Shown: in pieces, positions 45,135-53,555 of the stretch
Numbering within the stretch: position 1 is the stretch's first letter
How the letters are laid out: each line of letters opens with the position of its first letter
From: Arenibacter algicola
Lineage (GTDB): Bacteria > Bacteroidota > Bacteroidia > Flavobacteriales > Flavobacteriaceae
Direction: 5' to 3'
Assembly: GCF_000733925.1 (NCBI RefSeq)
Contig: NZ_JPOO01000001.1
Location: 248,001-312,000, forward strand
Length of the DNA stretch: 64,000 nt
Notes under the pieces: model-generated
Told to the model about the DNA's origin: nothing
Seen by the model: the letters and a program-made list of their open reading frames with translations, nothing else
Databases searched by the model: none
Translations under genes and position numbers: made by a program

Positions 45135-45151
45135 TTGTACTCGAGGTGGGA
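45135..45151 (-). repeat. Attachment-site repeat at the integrase end of the island
   Basis: The 17 bases ttgtactcgaggtggga cover the tRNA-Leu 3' end (discriminator, acceptor 3' strand, part of the T-stem) plus three flanking bases. They are identical to 20589-20605 in the same orientation. Confidence 0.75.
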
Positions 45152-45217
45152 ATCGAACCCACACTCCGAAGAACTGGATTTTGAATCCAGCGCGTCTACC
45201 AGTTCCGCCACTCGAGC
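45138..45217 (-). tRNA. tRNA-Leu (anticodon CAA)
   Basis: The minus-strand sequence starts GCTCGAGTGGCGGAACTGG. The acceptor GCTCGAG pairs with CTCGAGT (one G-U pair). The anticodon stem CTGGA/TCCAG encloses loop TTCAAAA with anticodon CAA, which reads UUG. A longer variable arm fits leucine tRNA, and the T arm GTGGG-TTCGATT-CCCAC is perfect. CCA is not encoded. Its 3' end is the attachment site of the island, and the gene is restored by the island-borne copy. Confidence 0.95.
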
Positions 45218-45224
45218 AAGGTAA

Positions 45225-45470
45225 TTATTTCTTAGTTTTCAATTTTCTCAGCTGTTCTTTTCCAACACCTGATTTCCAATACTTTTCTCTTTTTCTGCCT
45301 TCCGTCCAATTTTCCCGGGATTCCGTGAAAATCAACTCGAAGGGTAAATAAGGTTTGGTTGTTTTTTCTCTGCCTTTATTATGCCTTTCTATCCTTGCCT
45401 CTAAATCCGTGGTCATTCCCACGTATATATAGTTAGAAGTCAAACTAGATATGGCATAAATCCAAACCAT
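45225..45470 (-). CDS. GIY-YIG domain endonuclease-like protein
   Basis: 81 residues from ATG 45470. Family motifs are WIYAISSLTSNYIYVGMTTD (GIY and YIG equivalents), an Arg in LEARIERHNKG, and the catalytic Glu region KREKYWKSGVGKEQL. The frame is open up to 45578, but that extension only translates a tRNA remnant and palindromic repeats, so the inner Met is the right start. It sits 7 bases before tRNA-Leu on the same strand and directly after a 5' fragment of the same tRNA. Family members cut DNA, and the setting suggests a tRNA-associated selfish gene. A role in repair is the alternative. Confidence 0.85.
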   Translation of the reverse strand: MVWIYAISSLTSNYIYVGMTTDLEARIERHNKGREKTTKPYLPFELIFTESRENWTEGRKREKYWKSGVGKEQLRKLKTKK

Positions 45471-45485
45471 TTTCAATATTTCATT

Positions 45486-45576
45486 TCCAGCGCGCCTGCC
45501 TGTCGGTAGTCTGGCCTGCCTGTCGGCAGACAGGTCTACCAGTTCCGCCCTGCCTACCGCAGGCAGGCACTCGAGC
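45486..45576 (-). pseudogene. 5' fragment of a second tRNA-Leu, broken by two repeat insertions
   Basis: On the minus strand the acceptor 5' strand (GCTCGAGTG), then GCGGAACTGGTAGA, then CGCGCTGGA repeat the first part of the intact tRNA-Leu, ending in the anticodon stem. Insertions of 19 bp (45550-45568) and 40 bp (45495-45534) split it. The upstream flank also repeats the 3' end of the GIY-YIG gene and the tRNA leader, so a GIY-YIG plus tRNA unit was duplicated and the older copy decayed. No functional tRNA can form. Confidence 0.8.
45495..45568. repeat. Two palindromic cctgcctg-type repeat insertions
   Basis: Both inserts (45495-45534 and 45550-45568) are made of imperfect palindromes such as cctgcctgtcggcagacagg and ctgcctaccgcaggcag. 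Similar GC-rich palindromes are dispersed in flavobacterial genomes. Because the tRNA sequence is known, the insertion points inside the dead copy can be seen exactly. Confidence 0.75.
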
Positions 45577-45699
45577 AAGGTAATTATTTCTTAGTTTTCA
45601 ATTTTCCCCCGGTTGTTCTTTTAACTCCCAGTTTCATTTGAGACTGCAAAACTAAAAAATATTTTCTTTATATCACCAAAAAAATAACAACATTTATAC

Positions 45700-45729
45700 T
45701 TTAGCAACCCAAATTAATTTCTAAATTTG
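45700..45729 (+). promoter_or_regulatory. Promoter of prs
   Basis: TAAATTTG (45722-45729) matches the Bacteroidota -7 box exactly. A weaker TTTA -33 box lies at 45700-45703, 18 bases upstream. The ATG of prs follows about 50 bases later. Confidence 0.6.
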
Positions 45730-45780
45730 CACCTCCTTTTAAAAAGGAGTTCCAATAAACTAATAAACAATACATTAACA

Positions 45781-46722
45781 ATGCCATATCAAGTACCGGA
45801 GCCTAAAATTTTCACCTGTACCCAAAGTACCAAGCTATCAGAAAAAATAGCCGAGCATTTTGGTTCCAATTTAGGCAATGTTATTTTTTCTAGATACAGC
45901 GATGGGGAGTTTCAGCCATCCTTTGAGGAATCTATACGTGGAATGCGTGTATTTATTATTGGTTCTACGAATCCTAGTTCTGAAAACTTGATGGAAATGT
46001 TGTTGATGTTGGATGCTGCAAAAAGAGCATCGGCACGGCACATAACTGCAGTAATGCCTTATTTTGGCTGGGCCAGACAGGATAGAAAAGACAAACCTAG
46101 GGTTCCAATAGCGGCCAAACTGGTAGCTAAAATGTTGGAGGCGGCAGGTGCTACCCGTATCATTACCATGGATCTCCATGCCGATCAAATACAGGGCTTT
46201 TTTGAAAAGCCCGTGGACCATTTATTTGCGTCCACTTTGTTCTTGCCTTATTTGAACAGCCTTAACCTTAATGACCTTACCATAGCCTCGCCGGATATGG
46301 GTGGATCTAAAAGGGCTTACGCCTATTCCAAGGCGCTTGGTTGTGATGTTGTTATTTGTTACAAGCAAAGGGCACAGGCCAATGTTATCTCGCACATGGA
46401 ACTTATTGGTGATGTAGAGGGGAAAAATGTGGTTTTGGTAGATGATATGGTAGATACGGCCGGAACTTTGACCAAAGCGGCAGATTTAATGATGGCAAGG
46501 GGAGCTGTAAGCGTAAGGGCAATTACTACCCACGCACTTCTATCAGGGGATGCCTATGAGAAAATTGAAAAGTCGAAATTATCGGAACTTATTGTAACCG
46601 ATTCCATACCCTTAAAAAAGGAAAGTAAAAAAATTAGGGTAATCAGCTGTGCCGAGTTGTTTGCCGATGTTATGCACAGGGTGCATCACAATACTTCCAT
46701 TAGTTCCAAGTTTCTAATGTAG
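45781..46722 (+). CDS. prs: Ribose-phosphate pyrophosphokinase
   Basis: 313 residues from ATG 45781; an upstream in-frame start at 45727 lies within the promoter. It makes PRPP from ribose-5-phosphate and ATP for nucleotide, His and Trp synthesis. Visible motifs are FSRYSDGEFQPSFEESIRG, MPYFGWARQDRKDKPR (ATP flexible loop), MDLHADQIQGFF (metal-binding), and the PRPP-binding loop VVLVDDMVDTAGTLTKAA. It is cytoplasmic and full length. rplY follows after 45 bases, and this prs-rplY-pth order is common in Flavobacteriia. Confidence 0.96.
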   Translation: MPYQVPEPKIFTCTQSTKLSEKIAEHFGSNLGNVIFSRYSDGEFQPSFEESIRGMRVFIIGSTNPSSENLMEMLLMLDAAKRASARHITAVMPYFGWARQDRKDKPRVPIAAKLVAKMLEAAGATRIITMDLHADQIQGFFEKPVDHLFASTLFLPYLNSLNLNDLTIASPDMGGSKRAYAYSKALGCDVVICYKQRAQANVISHMELIGDVEGKNVVLVDDMVDTAGTLTKAADLMMARGAVSVRAITTHALLSGDAYEKIEKSKLSELIVTDSIPLKKESKKIRVISCAELFADVMHRVHHNTSISSKFLM

Positions 46723-46767
46723 AAGTTTATTATAGGAAAGTAATTTAATTAATATTTAATAAATACA

Positions 46768-47400
46768 ATGAAGTCAATTACAATTAAAGGATCAGAAAGA
46801 GAAAGCGTAGGCAAAAAAGCAACAAAGGCCTTACGTAATGCTGGAAAGGTTCCTTGCGTTATTTACGGAGGGGAAAAACCATTACACTTTGCAGCAGAAG
46901 AACTATCGTTCAAAGATTTAGTGTACACTCCAAACGCACACACCGTTGTGGTTGATTTGGAAGGTGGTAAAAAGTACGATGCGGTAATGCAGGATATTCA
47001 ATTTCACCCTGTAACCGATAGCATTTTACATGTAGACTTTTATCAATTGTTCAAGGATAAGGAAGTTACTATGGACATTCCTGTAAGGTTGTTGGGTAAT
47101 TCTCCAGGGGTTAGAAATGGTGGTAGATTATTGTTTAGAAAAAGAAAGCTTGCCATTAAGGCTTTGCCGGACAATTTGCCAGATTTCTTTGATGTGGATA
47201 TCTCTAAATTGAAAATCGGAGGAAATATTTCCGTATCTACATTGTTGAAAGATGAGTTTACCATTCTTCACCCAGAAAACACTGTGGTTGTTCAGGTTAA
47301 AGCTGCACGTAATGCAGTCTTGACAGATGAAGAGGATGAAGAAGGAGAAGAAGGAGAAGAAGCTGCTGCAGAAGCGCCAGCTGAAGGTGGTGAAGAATAG
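46768..47400 (+). CDS. rplY: 50S ribosomal protein L25/general stress protein Ctc
   Basis: 210 residues. The N-terminal L25 domain binds 5S rRNA (MKSITIKGSERESVGKKATKALRNAGKVPCVIYGG), and the Ctc-type beta domain continues to about residue 190. The C-terminal ~25 residues are strongly acidic with Ala (EDEEGEEGEEAAAEAPAEGG), a tail common in Bacteroidota homologues. It is downstream of prs, probably on the same transcript, and is closed by a strong terminator. Confidence 0.96.
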   Translation: MKSITIKGSERESVGKKATKALRNAGKVPCVIYGGEKPLHFAAEELSFKDLVYTPNAHTVVVDLEGGKKYDAVMQDIQFHPVTDSILHVDFYQLFKDKEVTMDIPVRLLGNSPGVRNGGRLLFRKRKLAIKALPDNLPDFFDVDISKLKIGGNISVSTLLKDEFTILHPENTVVVQVKAARNAVLTDEEDEEGEEGEEAAAEAPAEGGEE

Positions 47401-47420
47401 ATTTTATCTAAAATAAGTGT

Positions 47421-47450
47421 AAAAGCATCCCGTATCTGCGGGATGCTTTT
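47421..47450 (+). terminator. Rho-independent terminator after rplY
   Basis: 12-bp perfect arms aaaagcatcccg and cgggatgctttt with a 6-base loop, followed by gtattttta. It ends just before the first possible pth start at 47459. Confidence 0.92.
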
Positions 47451-47479
47451 GTATTTTTATGAATTTCAATTACGGTGCT

Positions 47480-48109
47480 ATGTTCCGGTTTTTAGAATCT
47501 TTTTTTAAATTGAACAGTACATTGTTGGATGAAAAAGACGACATGAAGAAATTTTTAGTAGTAGGATTGGGCAATATTGGGGAGGAATACGCGGAAACCC
47601 GACATAATATTGGCTTTAAAATATTGGATTCCCTATCCACAGAGGAGGCTTTTACCTTTGAAACTGCAAAGTTGGGAGATGTGGGTACTTTTAAGGTCAA
47701 GGGAAGGAGTATAATCTGTCTTAAGCCATCTACTTATATGAACAGAAGTGGAAAGGCCGTAAAATATTGGATGGAGAAGGAAAATATTCCCCTTGAAAAT
47801 GTACTTGTCATTACAGATGATATTAATCTTTCTTTCGGGACCATACGTTTAAAGACCAAGGGAAGTGACGGAGGCCATAATGGTTTAAAAGATGTTCAGC
47901 AGTACCTACTTACCACCAATTACAATAGATTGAGGTTTGGTGTTGGGTCCGATTTTGGAAAAGGAAAACAAATAGATTATGTCTTGGGAGAATGGAACCA
48001 AGAGGAAAAGGATGCTTTGGGTGAACGATATGAAAGAGTCAATGCGCTTATCCGTTCATTTGTACTTTCCGGGGTGAATAGGACAATGAACGAATACAAC
48101 GGAACTTAA
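47480..48109 (+). CDS. pth: Peptidyl-tRNA hydrolase
   Basis: Releases tRNA from prematurely dropped peptidyl-tRNA. The catalytic core begins at KKFLVVGLGNIGEEYAETRH (Asn and catalytic His), with STYMNRSGKAV, ITDDINLSFGTIRLK (Asp) and GSDGGHNGLKDV (Asn). Possible starts are 47459, 47480 and 47543. The first overlaps the rplY terminator tail and the last removes the short amphipathic leader common in flavobacterial homologues, so 47480 is preferred. It is convergent with the lipoprotein gene ending at 48115. Confidence 0.93.
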   Translation: MFRFLESFFKLNSTLLDEKDDMKKFLVVGLGNIGEEYAETRHNIGFKILDSLSTEEAFTFETAKLGDVGTFKVKGRSIICLKPSTYMNRSGKAVKYWMEKENIPLENVLVITDDINLSFGTIRLKTKGSDGGHNGLKDVQQYLLTTNYNRLRFGVGSDFGKGKQIDYVLGEWNQEEKDALGERYERVNALIRSFVLSGVNRTMNEYNGT

Positions 48110-48114
48110 CACCT

Positions 48115-48798
48115 TTAGCGTACTTTAAATTCGGAAATACTATTTGTAGCGGTATTTCCTTCCCTATCCATGGTAACTATTCTCCAGTAATAAACGGTGT
48201 TGGCTTCAACGCTTACCTTTAGATCGGATTTCCCTGATGTTAGTGTGCTTATCAGAGTAGTTGGAGGGGTTTCGGTGGAAAAATAAACTTCGTATCCTTC
48301 CAGATCATTATCCACATCTGCACCTTCCCATTCCAAGAGAACCTCATTATTAATGTCCCTGGCTATGTTCGATCCTGTTTTGGGAGCTACAACCTCAGCG
48401 GGAAAAGGGGCGTGGGTGGTTTCCACACCAGCATTAAAAAACCGCCATGTTTCGCTACGTGCCGATTCCGATACTTCCGTATTTTTGGAAACTACCAGCC
48501 AAGAAAATGGGGCCCCTCTTTCAATATTCAAATTTGCCGAAGTACCGCTTACCACAATGGTTTGAGTGGTGTTGGTATTCAAATTTGTAGCCCTTAGTTC
48601 ATAGGATTCCGTATGATCCGATGCTTGCCATCTAAATTGTACTGTAGAATTATTGGTTCCTGTTACATTTATGCCGGTGGTGCATTCCGAGTTTTTCTGG
48701 GGAAAGACCAACAGGGCGGACAAGGGAGGTTTGGGAGAGTCCTTTCCTCCACATCCCACTAGGGCCAAGAAGCATAAAATTATGGCTATTGGTTTCAT
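48115..48798 (-). CDS. Lipoprotein with fibronectin type III-like domains
   Basis: 227 residues with a lipobox (ALVGC, Cys 16). Two beta-sandwich segments look FN3-like: VQFRWQASDHTESYELRATNL in the first half, and VLLEWEGADVDNDLEGYEVYF plus TVYYWRIVTMDREGN in the second. The protein is surface or periplasmic, with no catalytic motif. It follows the large metalloprotease gene after 4 bases, so the two are co-transcribed. It may be a partner or surface anchor of the protease, which is inference. Confidence 0.78.
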   Translation of the reverse strand: MKPIAIILCFLALVGCGGKDSPKPPLSALLVFPQKNSECTTGINVTGTNNSTVQFRWQASDHTESYELRATNLNTNTTQTIVVSGTSANLNIERGAPFSWLVVSKNTEVSESARSETWRFFNAGVETTHAPFPAEVVAPKTGSNIARDINNEVLLEWEGADVDNDLEGYEVYFSTETPPTTLISTLTSGKSDLKVSVEANTVYYWRIVTMDREGNTATNSISEFKVR

Positions 48799-48802
48799 CC
48801 GT

Positions 48803-51800
48803 TTATTTTTTTACTACCTTAAAATTACTATTTATACCTTCCCCTTTAACCTTAAGGATGTAAATACCTGAGGGCAGACCTGTAAAATTAATTTTAATTT
48901 CATTGCTGTCAAGGGTGTAATCCTTATGGCTTATCAATTGGCCTACATAATTAAAAATCTGGGTATTTACAGTTTCCGGTCCATTATTGATTAAAATGTT
49001 GACTTCCTCCTCAAAAGGATTGGGGAACACTATAGGTTCATCCAGGAGGAACAATTGATCTTCATAGACGCCTTGGCATGGCAGATTGGTAGACACTTTA
49101 ATTTGGTTTACACCTTGTTTAAGGTCTAAAGTAATACTGGAAGATTTGGTCTGCGTAACAATGCCATTTAATTCAATATTGTAGAAATCGCTTCCTTCCA
49201 GGTTCAATATGGTCTGATTTCCCGAGGCCGTTAGTTTGGAAGTAACGGTTAAGGGCGGAGGTTCTGTAATGATGGCTTGAAAACAATAGGGTTCGTATAC
49301 CTTGTCATCTTCGGTTCCGGTAATACATATTTCATAGGTGCCAGCGGCAAGGCCTTCTTTAAAAAAGAAATTGGTAAAATTATTGCTTTCATTTATTCCA
49401 TTACCGATAAGCGTAAGGTCGTAGTCCATATTGATGCCGGCCACGATACGTATAGAGCCATTATTTTGATTGCTACAGGATTCACTATTGATTTCCACTT
49501 CAAAATTATCTGCAGGTAAAATATAAACGGCACAGCCGTTTAAATCCACCGTGGCCCCCATGGGGGTGTTTAAACATAAGTCGTCCCCATCATCAAAAAC
49601 CCCATCTTTATCTTCATCCGCCCTAAAGGTCCCTTCAACACAGATGTCCATGGAAAACGCATTTAAGGATCCTCCATCCGAGGCAGCAATGTCCTTGACC
49701 TCCAATATCCAGTCCCCATAGGTAGATTCCCCATTAAAAGCTGCCAAAGAGCCTAAGGGCCTTACGATGCCCTGAATGGCCGGACTTGTTCCGCATATAA
49801 ATCCTTCCGCGCTATCATCAAATGTAGCCAGTATATCCTGATTTGCTCCACAGGAATTGGATACGAGAATTACCCGAGTGCCAGCAGGGGATATAAGGGT
49901 TACTTCCAAATCGGCAAGAAAGGTATGGGTCAGATCCAAATTAACATTAATATCTGCTACAGGCAGGTCGTTTAAAAGGGTAATGGTGGAAGTTATTGTG
50001 GGTGCCCCGGTTGTTGATATGGTAATGGGCAAATCCTTGGCGGCTTCCAAAGCACAGTTCAACTCCAAGGTTGTAAAGCTAAAGGCCGGACCAAAGGTTC
50101 CCTCCCCGCAGCTATTTTTTGGTTTAACGTGCCAATAATAAGTGGTTTCCTCTGTTAGACCGGTGGCCAAATAGGAGTTGAAAATAACCGTGGCCGTATC
50201 AATGATATTGGTGAAGGCCGCGTCATCGGCAATCTCAACATCATAGGAGGTATAGGAACTATTGGATTCCCATTCCAATTCTGATGCTATAAGTGCGCTT
50301 GTGGAACCATTGGTGGGCAATTGCAGAACAACATCCGTAAATGTAGTTTCCAATATTTTTACATCAATGACAACTTCCTTGGTGACATTTTCTGTAGTGG
50401 CCACTATGTTTATGGGGTAATTGCCTGGGGTTACCAAATCCGTATTGGAAAAGGTAATATTTACCAGGGTGTCGTTCACCATGGTGGAGGCAGGAGAAAA
50501 ATCAATGGCCAATCCCGGGGGCATGCCGGTAGCGGAAAAGGTGGCCTCCTCGGAAAAATCATTATAGGTTTGGTAGTTGAAGGGCACTATTAAATCGTTG
50601 CCTTGGCAAACTTCGTGCTGCAATTGGGGGAAGTTCAACACTATATCGGACGGTGATATCGTAAAATTGGAAGCGTTTACTGCTAAAAAGATGTTGTCGT
50701 GTGCACTGACCATAATTCGGCCTGTAGGAGTGGAAAATCCAGGGATCAATATGTCCTGTTGTCCATCATTGGGGACGCTATCCGCTAATTTTATGGGAAA
50801 GGAAGCGCCTCCATTGGCAGAAAAAAAGATGTCTACTTTTTGAGTGTTTACCGGGCCCTGATTTGTTTTAGCCACATCCCATGTAACCTCTTGTCGGGTC
50901 CCTGCGGTATAAATCTCATTGGCGGCTTGGGAAGTTATTACAAAGGGCCCTGCATTGTCTATGACCATAACTTTTACCAAGTCCGATGTAACTTGTCCTC
51001 CGCCTAAGGAATTGTCCCTGACGGTAAGTGCAAAATCCAGTTCGCGTTCTACGTCGGAAACGGTTTCCCAAGTGGTATTAACATTGGGATTGGTTTGGGT
51101 AAGATTGCCCGATACGATGCTGCTGAGCCTTGGAAAATATCTGGTTGGTGTTACCGTTGGTTTTAGGGATCTAAAATTGGCTCCACTAAGATTTGTTGGT
51201 CCAAAGGTATTATGGGTAACTATGCCATCATTTATTTGTTCCCAATTGTACGTAAGTATATCATCTTCATCCACATCCGTTGCATTGCCTTTTAACCTAA
51301 AGGCCGTAGATTTTGGAATGGTAAAGTTGCCTGTAGGGACTATTTCCGGTGGATTGTTCAGCAAGGAGATTTCCTGGGCACAACTCGTTGTTTTTATGTA
51401 TTCCAGTATCTGAAATATGCTGTAGTAATGAAAATAGTCATCCCCGTTCAAGGCCACATTGTTGTTGCCGGAAATACCTGCATACCCCATAATGGTTGTT
51501 CCACTTCCTGGCTCGGCCTGTACCAGAGTACCTTCCGATTCAAAGGACCAGGTGTGGTTGGCACCAAACTGATGTCCCATTTCATGAGCCACAAAATCCA
51601 GGTCAAAAATGTCCCCTTGCGGAATTAAGGCAGAGGAATAGGCACTCCCTTTTCTGGAATCTATACAAACCGAGGCGATAAATCCGGCATTACCTCCATT
51701 TTCGTCATTTTGGAACAAATGGCCCACATCATAGTTTTCAGCACCAATTACCGTATTTAAGGTATTTTGTACTTCAGAATTAAGATTTGTTCCATAGGGA

Positions 51801-52579
51801 TCATTGTTTTTGTCCGTGTAGATTACCTCGTCTGTATTGGCAACAATCTCTAAACTAATGCCCAAATCGGTTTCAAAAATTTCATTTACCCTTGTAATGG
51901 TAGCATTTATAGCTGCTAGGGCATTTGGTACGGTTCCGCCGTGGAACTCTGTATACTCCCCTGTTGCCGAGATGGCCACCCTAAACTTTCTTAATACTTG
52001 ACCATCCACCAATTTTAAAGCGGAAGGTCCTTTGTCTTTTTCGATAAGGGAAGTGGTCTCGCAAATGAAATTGGTGTTCATCATATAGGCGTCTTTCCTA
52101 TTGTATACCAAATATTCATTGTCGGAACCAGACACTTTTTGCATGTAGGTGGCATTTTTGCTTTCCCCGTATACGATCATGCTTTGAATTCCGTTTTGGG
52201 AAACACTAAATCTTACCCTGTCCTTTTCATTCTTTAAGCCCCTGCCTACATAAGATTTTATTTGGGGGTATTTTTTGGAAAGTTCTGGAGAAAGTACTGA
52301 AGCTTCCTGAACAACGAAAGGGATCAAGTCTCCGTCTTCGTCTGGAAAACTTACTATTTTTGAAGACTTTTGGATTTGGTTCCCCTTTAGTTCATTGATA
52401 AAAACATCTTTTTCCAAAGAAAAAGTAAGGCCATGATTTATCCTTAACTCCGCTGTTTGCCTTTGGGACTTCTTGCTTCTAGAATCGGTTTTTTGCCAAT
52501 ACTTGGCTTGTCCAAATCCGCAATAGCAAAGAAAAAATATGGATATTGAAAAAACAAGACGTAATTTTACAACCATCAA
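48803..52579 (-). CDS. Secreted reprolysin-like zinc metalloprotease with P-domain and T9SS type A sorting domain
   Basis: 1258 residues. In order: a signal peptide (ISIFFLCYCGFGQ), a propeptide-like region, then the catalytic domain with the zinc motif HEMGHQFGANH near residue 330. Beta-sandwich/FN3 repeats follow (ELEWESNSSYTSYDVEIADD, TTYYWHVKPKNSCGEG). A proprotein-convertase P-domain lies around 875-1015 (THTFLADLEVTLISPAGTRV, YGDWILEVKDIAASDGGSL). The C-terminal type A sorting signal (VFPNPFEEEVNI ... GLPSGIYILKVKG) directs it through the type IX secretion system. It is a typical extracellular protease of gliding or polymer-degrading Bacteroidota. Confidence 0.92.
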   Translation of the reverse strand: MMVVKLRLVFSISIFFLCYCGFGQAKYWQKTDSRSKKSQRQTAELRINHGLTFSLEKDVFINELKGNQIQKSSKIVSFPDEDGDLIPFVVQEASVLSPELSKKYPQIKSYVGRGLKNEKDRVRFSVSQNGIQSMIVYGESKNATYMQKVSGSDNEYLVYNRKDAYMMNTNFICETTSLIEKDKGPSALKLVDGQVLRKFRVAISATGEYTEFHGGTVPNALAAINATITRVNEIFETDLGISLEIVANTDEVIYTDKNNDPYGTNLNSEVQNTLNTVIGAENYDVGHLFQNDENGGNAGFIASVCIDSRKGSAYSSALIPQGDIFDLDFVAHEMGHQFGANHTWSFESEGTLVQAEPGSGTTIMGYAGISGNNNVALNGDDYFHYYSIFQILEYIKTTSCAQEISLLNNPPEIVPTGNFTIPKSTAFRLKGNATDVDEDDILTYNWEQINDGIVTHNTFGPTNLSGANFRSLKPTVTPTRYFPRLSSIVSGNLTQTNPNVNTTWETVSDVERELDFALTVRDNSLGGGQVTSDLVKVMVIDNAGPFVITSQAANEIYTAGTRQEVTWDVAKTNQGPVNTQKVDIFFSANGGASFPIKLADSVPNDGQQDILIPGFSTPTGRIMVSAHDNIFLAVNASNFTISPSDIVLNFPQLQHEVCQGNDLIVPFNYQTYNDFSEEATFSATGMPPGLAIDFSPASTMVNDTLVNITFSNTDLVTPGNYPINIVATTENVTKEVVIDVKILETTFTDVVLQLPTNGSTSALIASELEWESNSSYTSYDVEIADDAAFTNIIDTATVIFNSYLATGLTEETTYYWHVKPKNSCGEGTFGPAFSFTTLELNCALEAAKDLPITISTTGAPTITSTITLLNDLPVADINVNLDLTHTFLADLEVTLISPAGTRVILVSNSCGANQDILATFDDSAEGFICGTSPAIQGIVRPLGSLAAFNGESTYGDWILEVKDIAASDGGSLNAFSMDICVEGTFRADEDKDGVFDDGDDLCLNTPMGATVDLNGCAVYILPADNFEVEINSESCSNQNNGSIRIVAGINMDYDLTLIGNGINESNNFTNFFFKEGLAAGTYEICITGTEDDKVYEPYCFQAIITEPPPLTVTSKLTASGNQTILNLEGSDFYNIELNGIVTQTKSSSITLDLKQGVNQIKVSTNLPCQGVYEDQLFLLDEPIVFPNPFEEEVNILINNGPETVNTQIFNYVGQLISHKDYTLDSNEIKINFTGLPSGIYILKVKGEGINSNFKVVKK

Positions 52580-52628
52580 GCGGGTTTTTGTACAAACTCA
52601 AAGATAAGTTTTTTTATTATTCGAATTT

Positions 52629-53555
52629 GTGATAACAGTTCAAAGCATCTCCAATTACGATAAAGCGTACCCTACTGCCATTACCATTGGCACTTTTGAT
52701 GGGGTGCATATCGGTCATCGTAAAATATTGGAACGTCTCATAAATAATGCCAAAGTGCTGGAGTTGAAATCAACGGTACTCACTTTTTTCCCCCACCCTA
52801 GAATGGTGCTTCAAAAAGATGTCTCTATCAAGCTTTTGAATACCATTGATGAAAAAATCAAAATTTTGGAGGAATTGGGGATCGATTATTTAATTGTACA
52901 CCCGTTTACCAAAGAATTTTCACGCTTGTCCGCAACACAGTTCGTTAGGGATATTTTGGTGAACGATTTAAAGACCAAAAAAATCATTATTGGTTACGAT
53001 CATAGGTTTGGCAGGAATAGAAATGCCAATATAAACGATTTAGTAGCTTTCGGGAACGCCTTGGATTTTGAGGTGGAGGAAATATCGGCCCAAGAAGTGG
53101 ATGATGTTTCCGTAAGTTCCACAAAAATCAGGAAAGCCTTGGAAGAGGGGGACATGAAAACGGCCAATATGTATTTGGGATATAATTATATGCTAACAGG
53201 GAGTATTGTAAAAGGAAAGGGAATAGGTAGAAAATTAAACTTTCCTACTGCCAATTTATCCATTCCCGAAGAATACAAGCTAATACCCAAGAACGGGGTC
53301 TATGTGGTGAGCAGTGTATTGGATGGCAAGACTGTATTTGGAATGATGAATATAGGTTTCAATCCTACCGTGGAGGGCAAGACAAAAAGTATCGAAATTA
53401 ATTTCTTCGATTTTGATCAGGATCTTTACGGAAAAAAAATTCAGATCGATATTATTGATCGTATAAGGGATGAAAAAAAGTTCAATTCCCTAGAAGGTCT
53501 CCAGGCGCAATTGACAAAAGATAGGGAGACTTCCCTTTCCATAATCTCCAAGTAA
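52629..53555 (+). CDS. ribF: Bifunctional riboflavin kinase/FAD synthetase
   Basis: 308 residues. Phosphorylates riboflavin to FMN and adenylates FMN to FAD. The N-terminal nucleotidyltransferase domain shows ITIGTFDGVHIGHRKILERL (HxGH-type) and IIIGYDHRFGRNRNANI. The C-terminal riboflavin kinase domain shows GSIVKGKGIGRKLNFPTANL and NGVYVVSSVLDGKTVFGMMNIG with NPTVEG. It starts at GTG 52629, since no ATG lies near. The HTTM gene begins directly at its stop, so the two are coupled. Confidence 0.95.
   Translation: MITVQSISNYDKAYPTAITIGTFDGVHIGHRKILERLINNAKVLELKSTVLTFFPHPRMVLQKDVSIKLLNTIDEKIKILEELGIDYLIVHPFTKEFSRLSATQFVRDILVNDLKTKKIIIGYDHRFGRNRNANINDLVAFGNALDFEVEEISAQEVDDVSVSSTKIRKALEEGDMKTANMYLGYNYMLTGSIVKGKGIGRKLNFPTANLSIPEEYKLIPKNGVYVVSSVLDGKTVFGMMNIGFNPTVEGKTKSIEINFFDFDQDLYGKKIQIDIIDRIRDEKKFNSLEGLQAQLTKDRETSLSIISK

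Larger units (their letters stand above)
20589..45151. mobile_element. Putative integrative genomic island at tRNA-Leu(CAA), about 24.5 kb
   Basis: Bounded by a 17-bp direct repeat of the tRNA-Leu 3' end (20589-20605 and 45135-45151), with a tyrosine recombinase gene (43640-44899) inside the end that carries the intact tRNA. The cargo is a Cache-LytTR regulator and redox/surface operon, a TonB-PepSY iron uptake pair, and a TetR-flanked SusCD-phosphoesterase locus. No relaxase, conjugation, phage structural or replication genes are seen. It is therefore either a non-self-transferable island or a decayed ICE. Flanking genes are ordinary chromosome: VOC/HxlR on the left and prs-rplY-pth on the right. 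Confidence 0.68.

Noticed and set aside
20589..45151. Intact prophage or conjugative element
   Set aside because: No phage structural, lysis, replication, relaxase or type IV secretion genes were recognised; only an integrase is present.
45471..45578. N-terminal extension of the GIY-YIG frame
   Set aside because: The extension translates the broken tRNA-Leu and palindromic repeats; the Met at 45470 starts the true domain.
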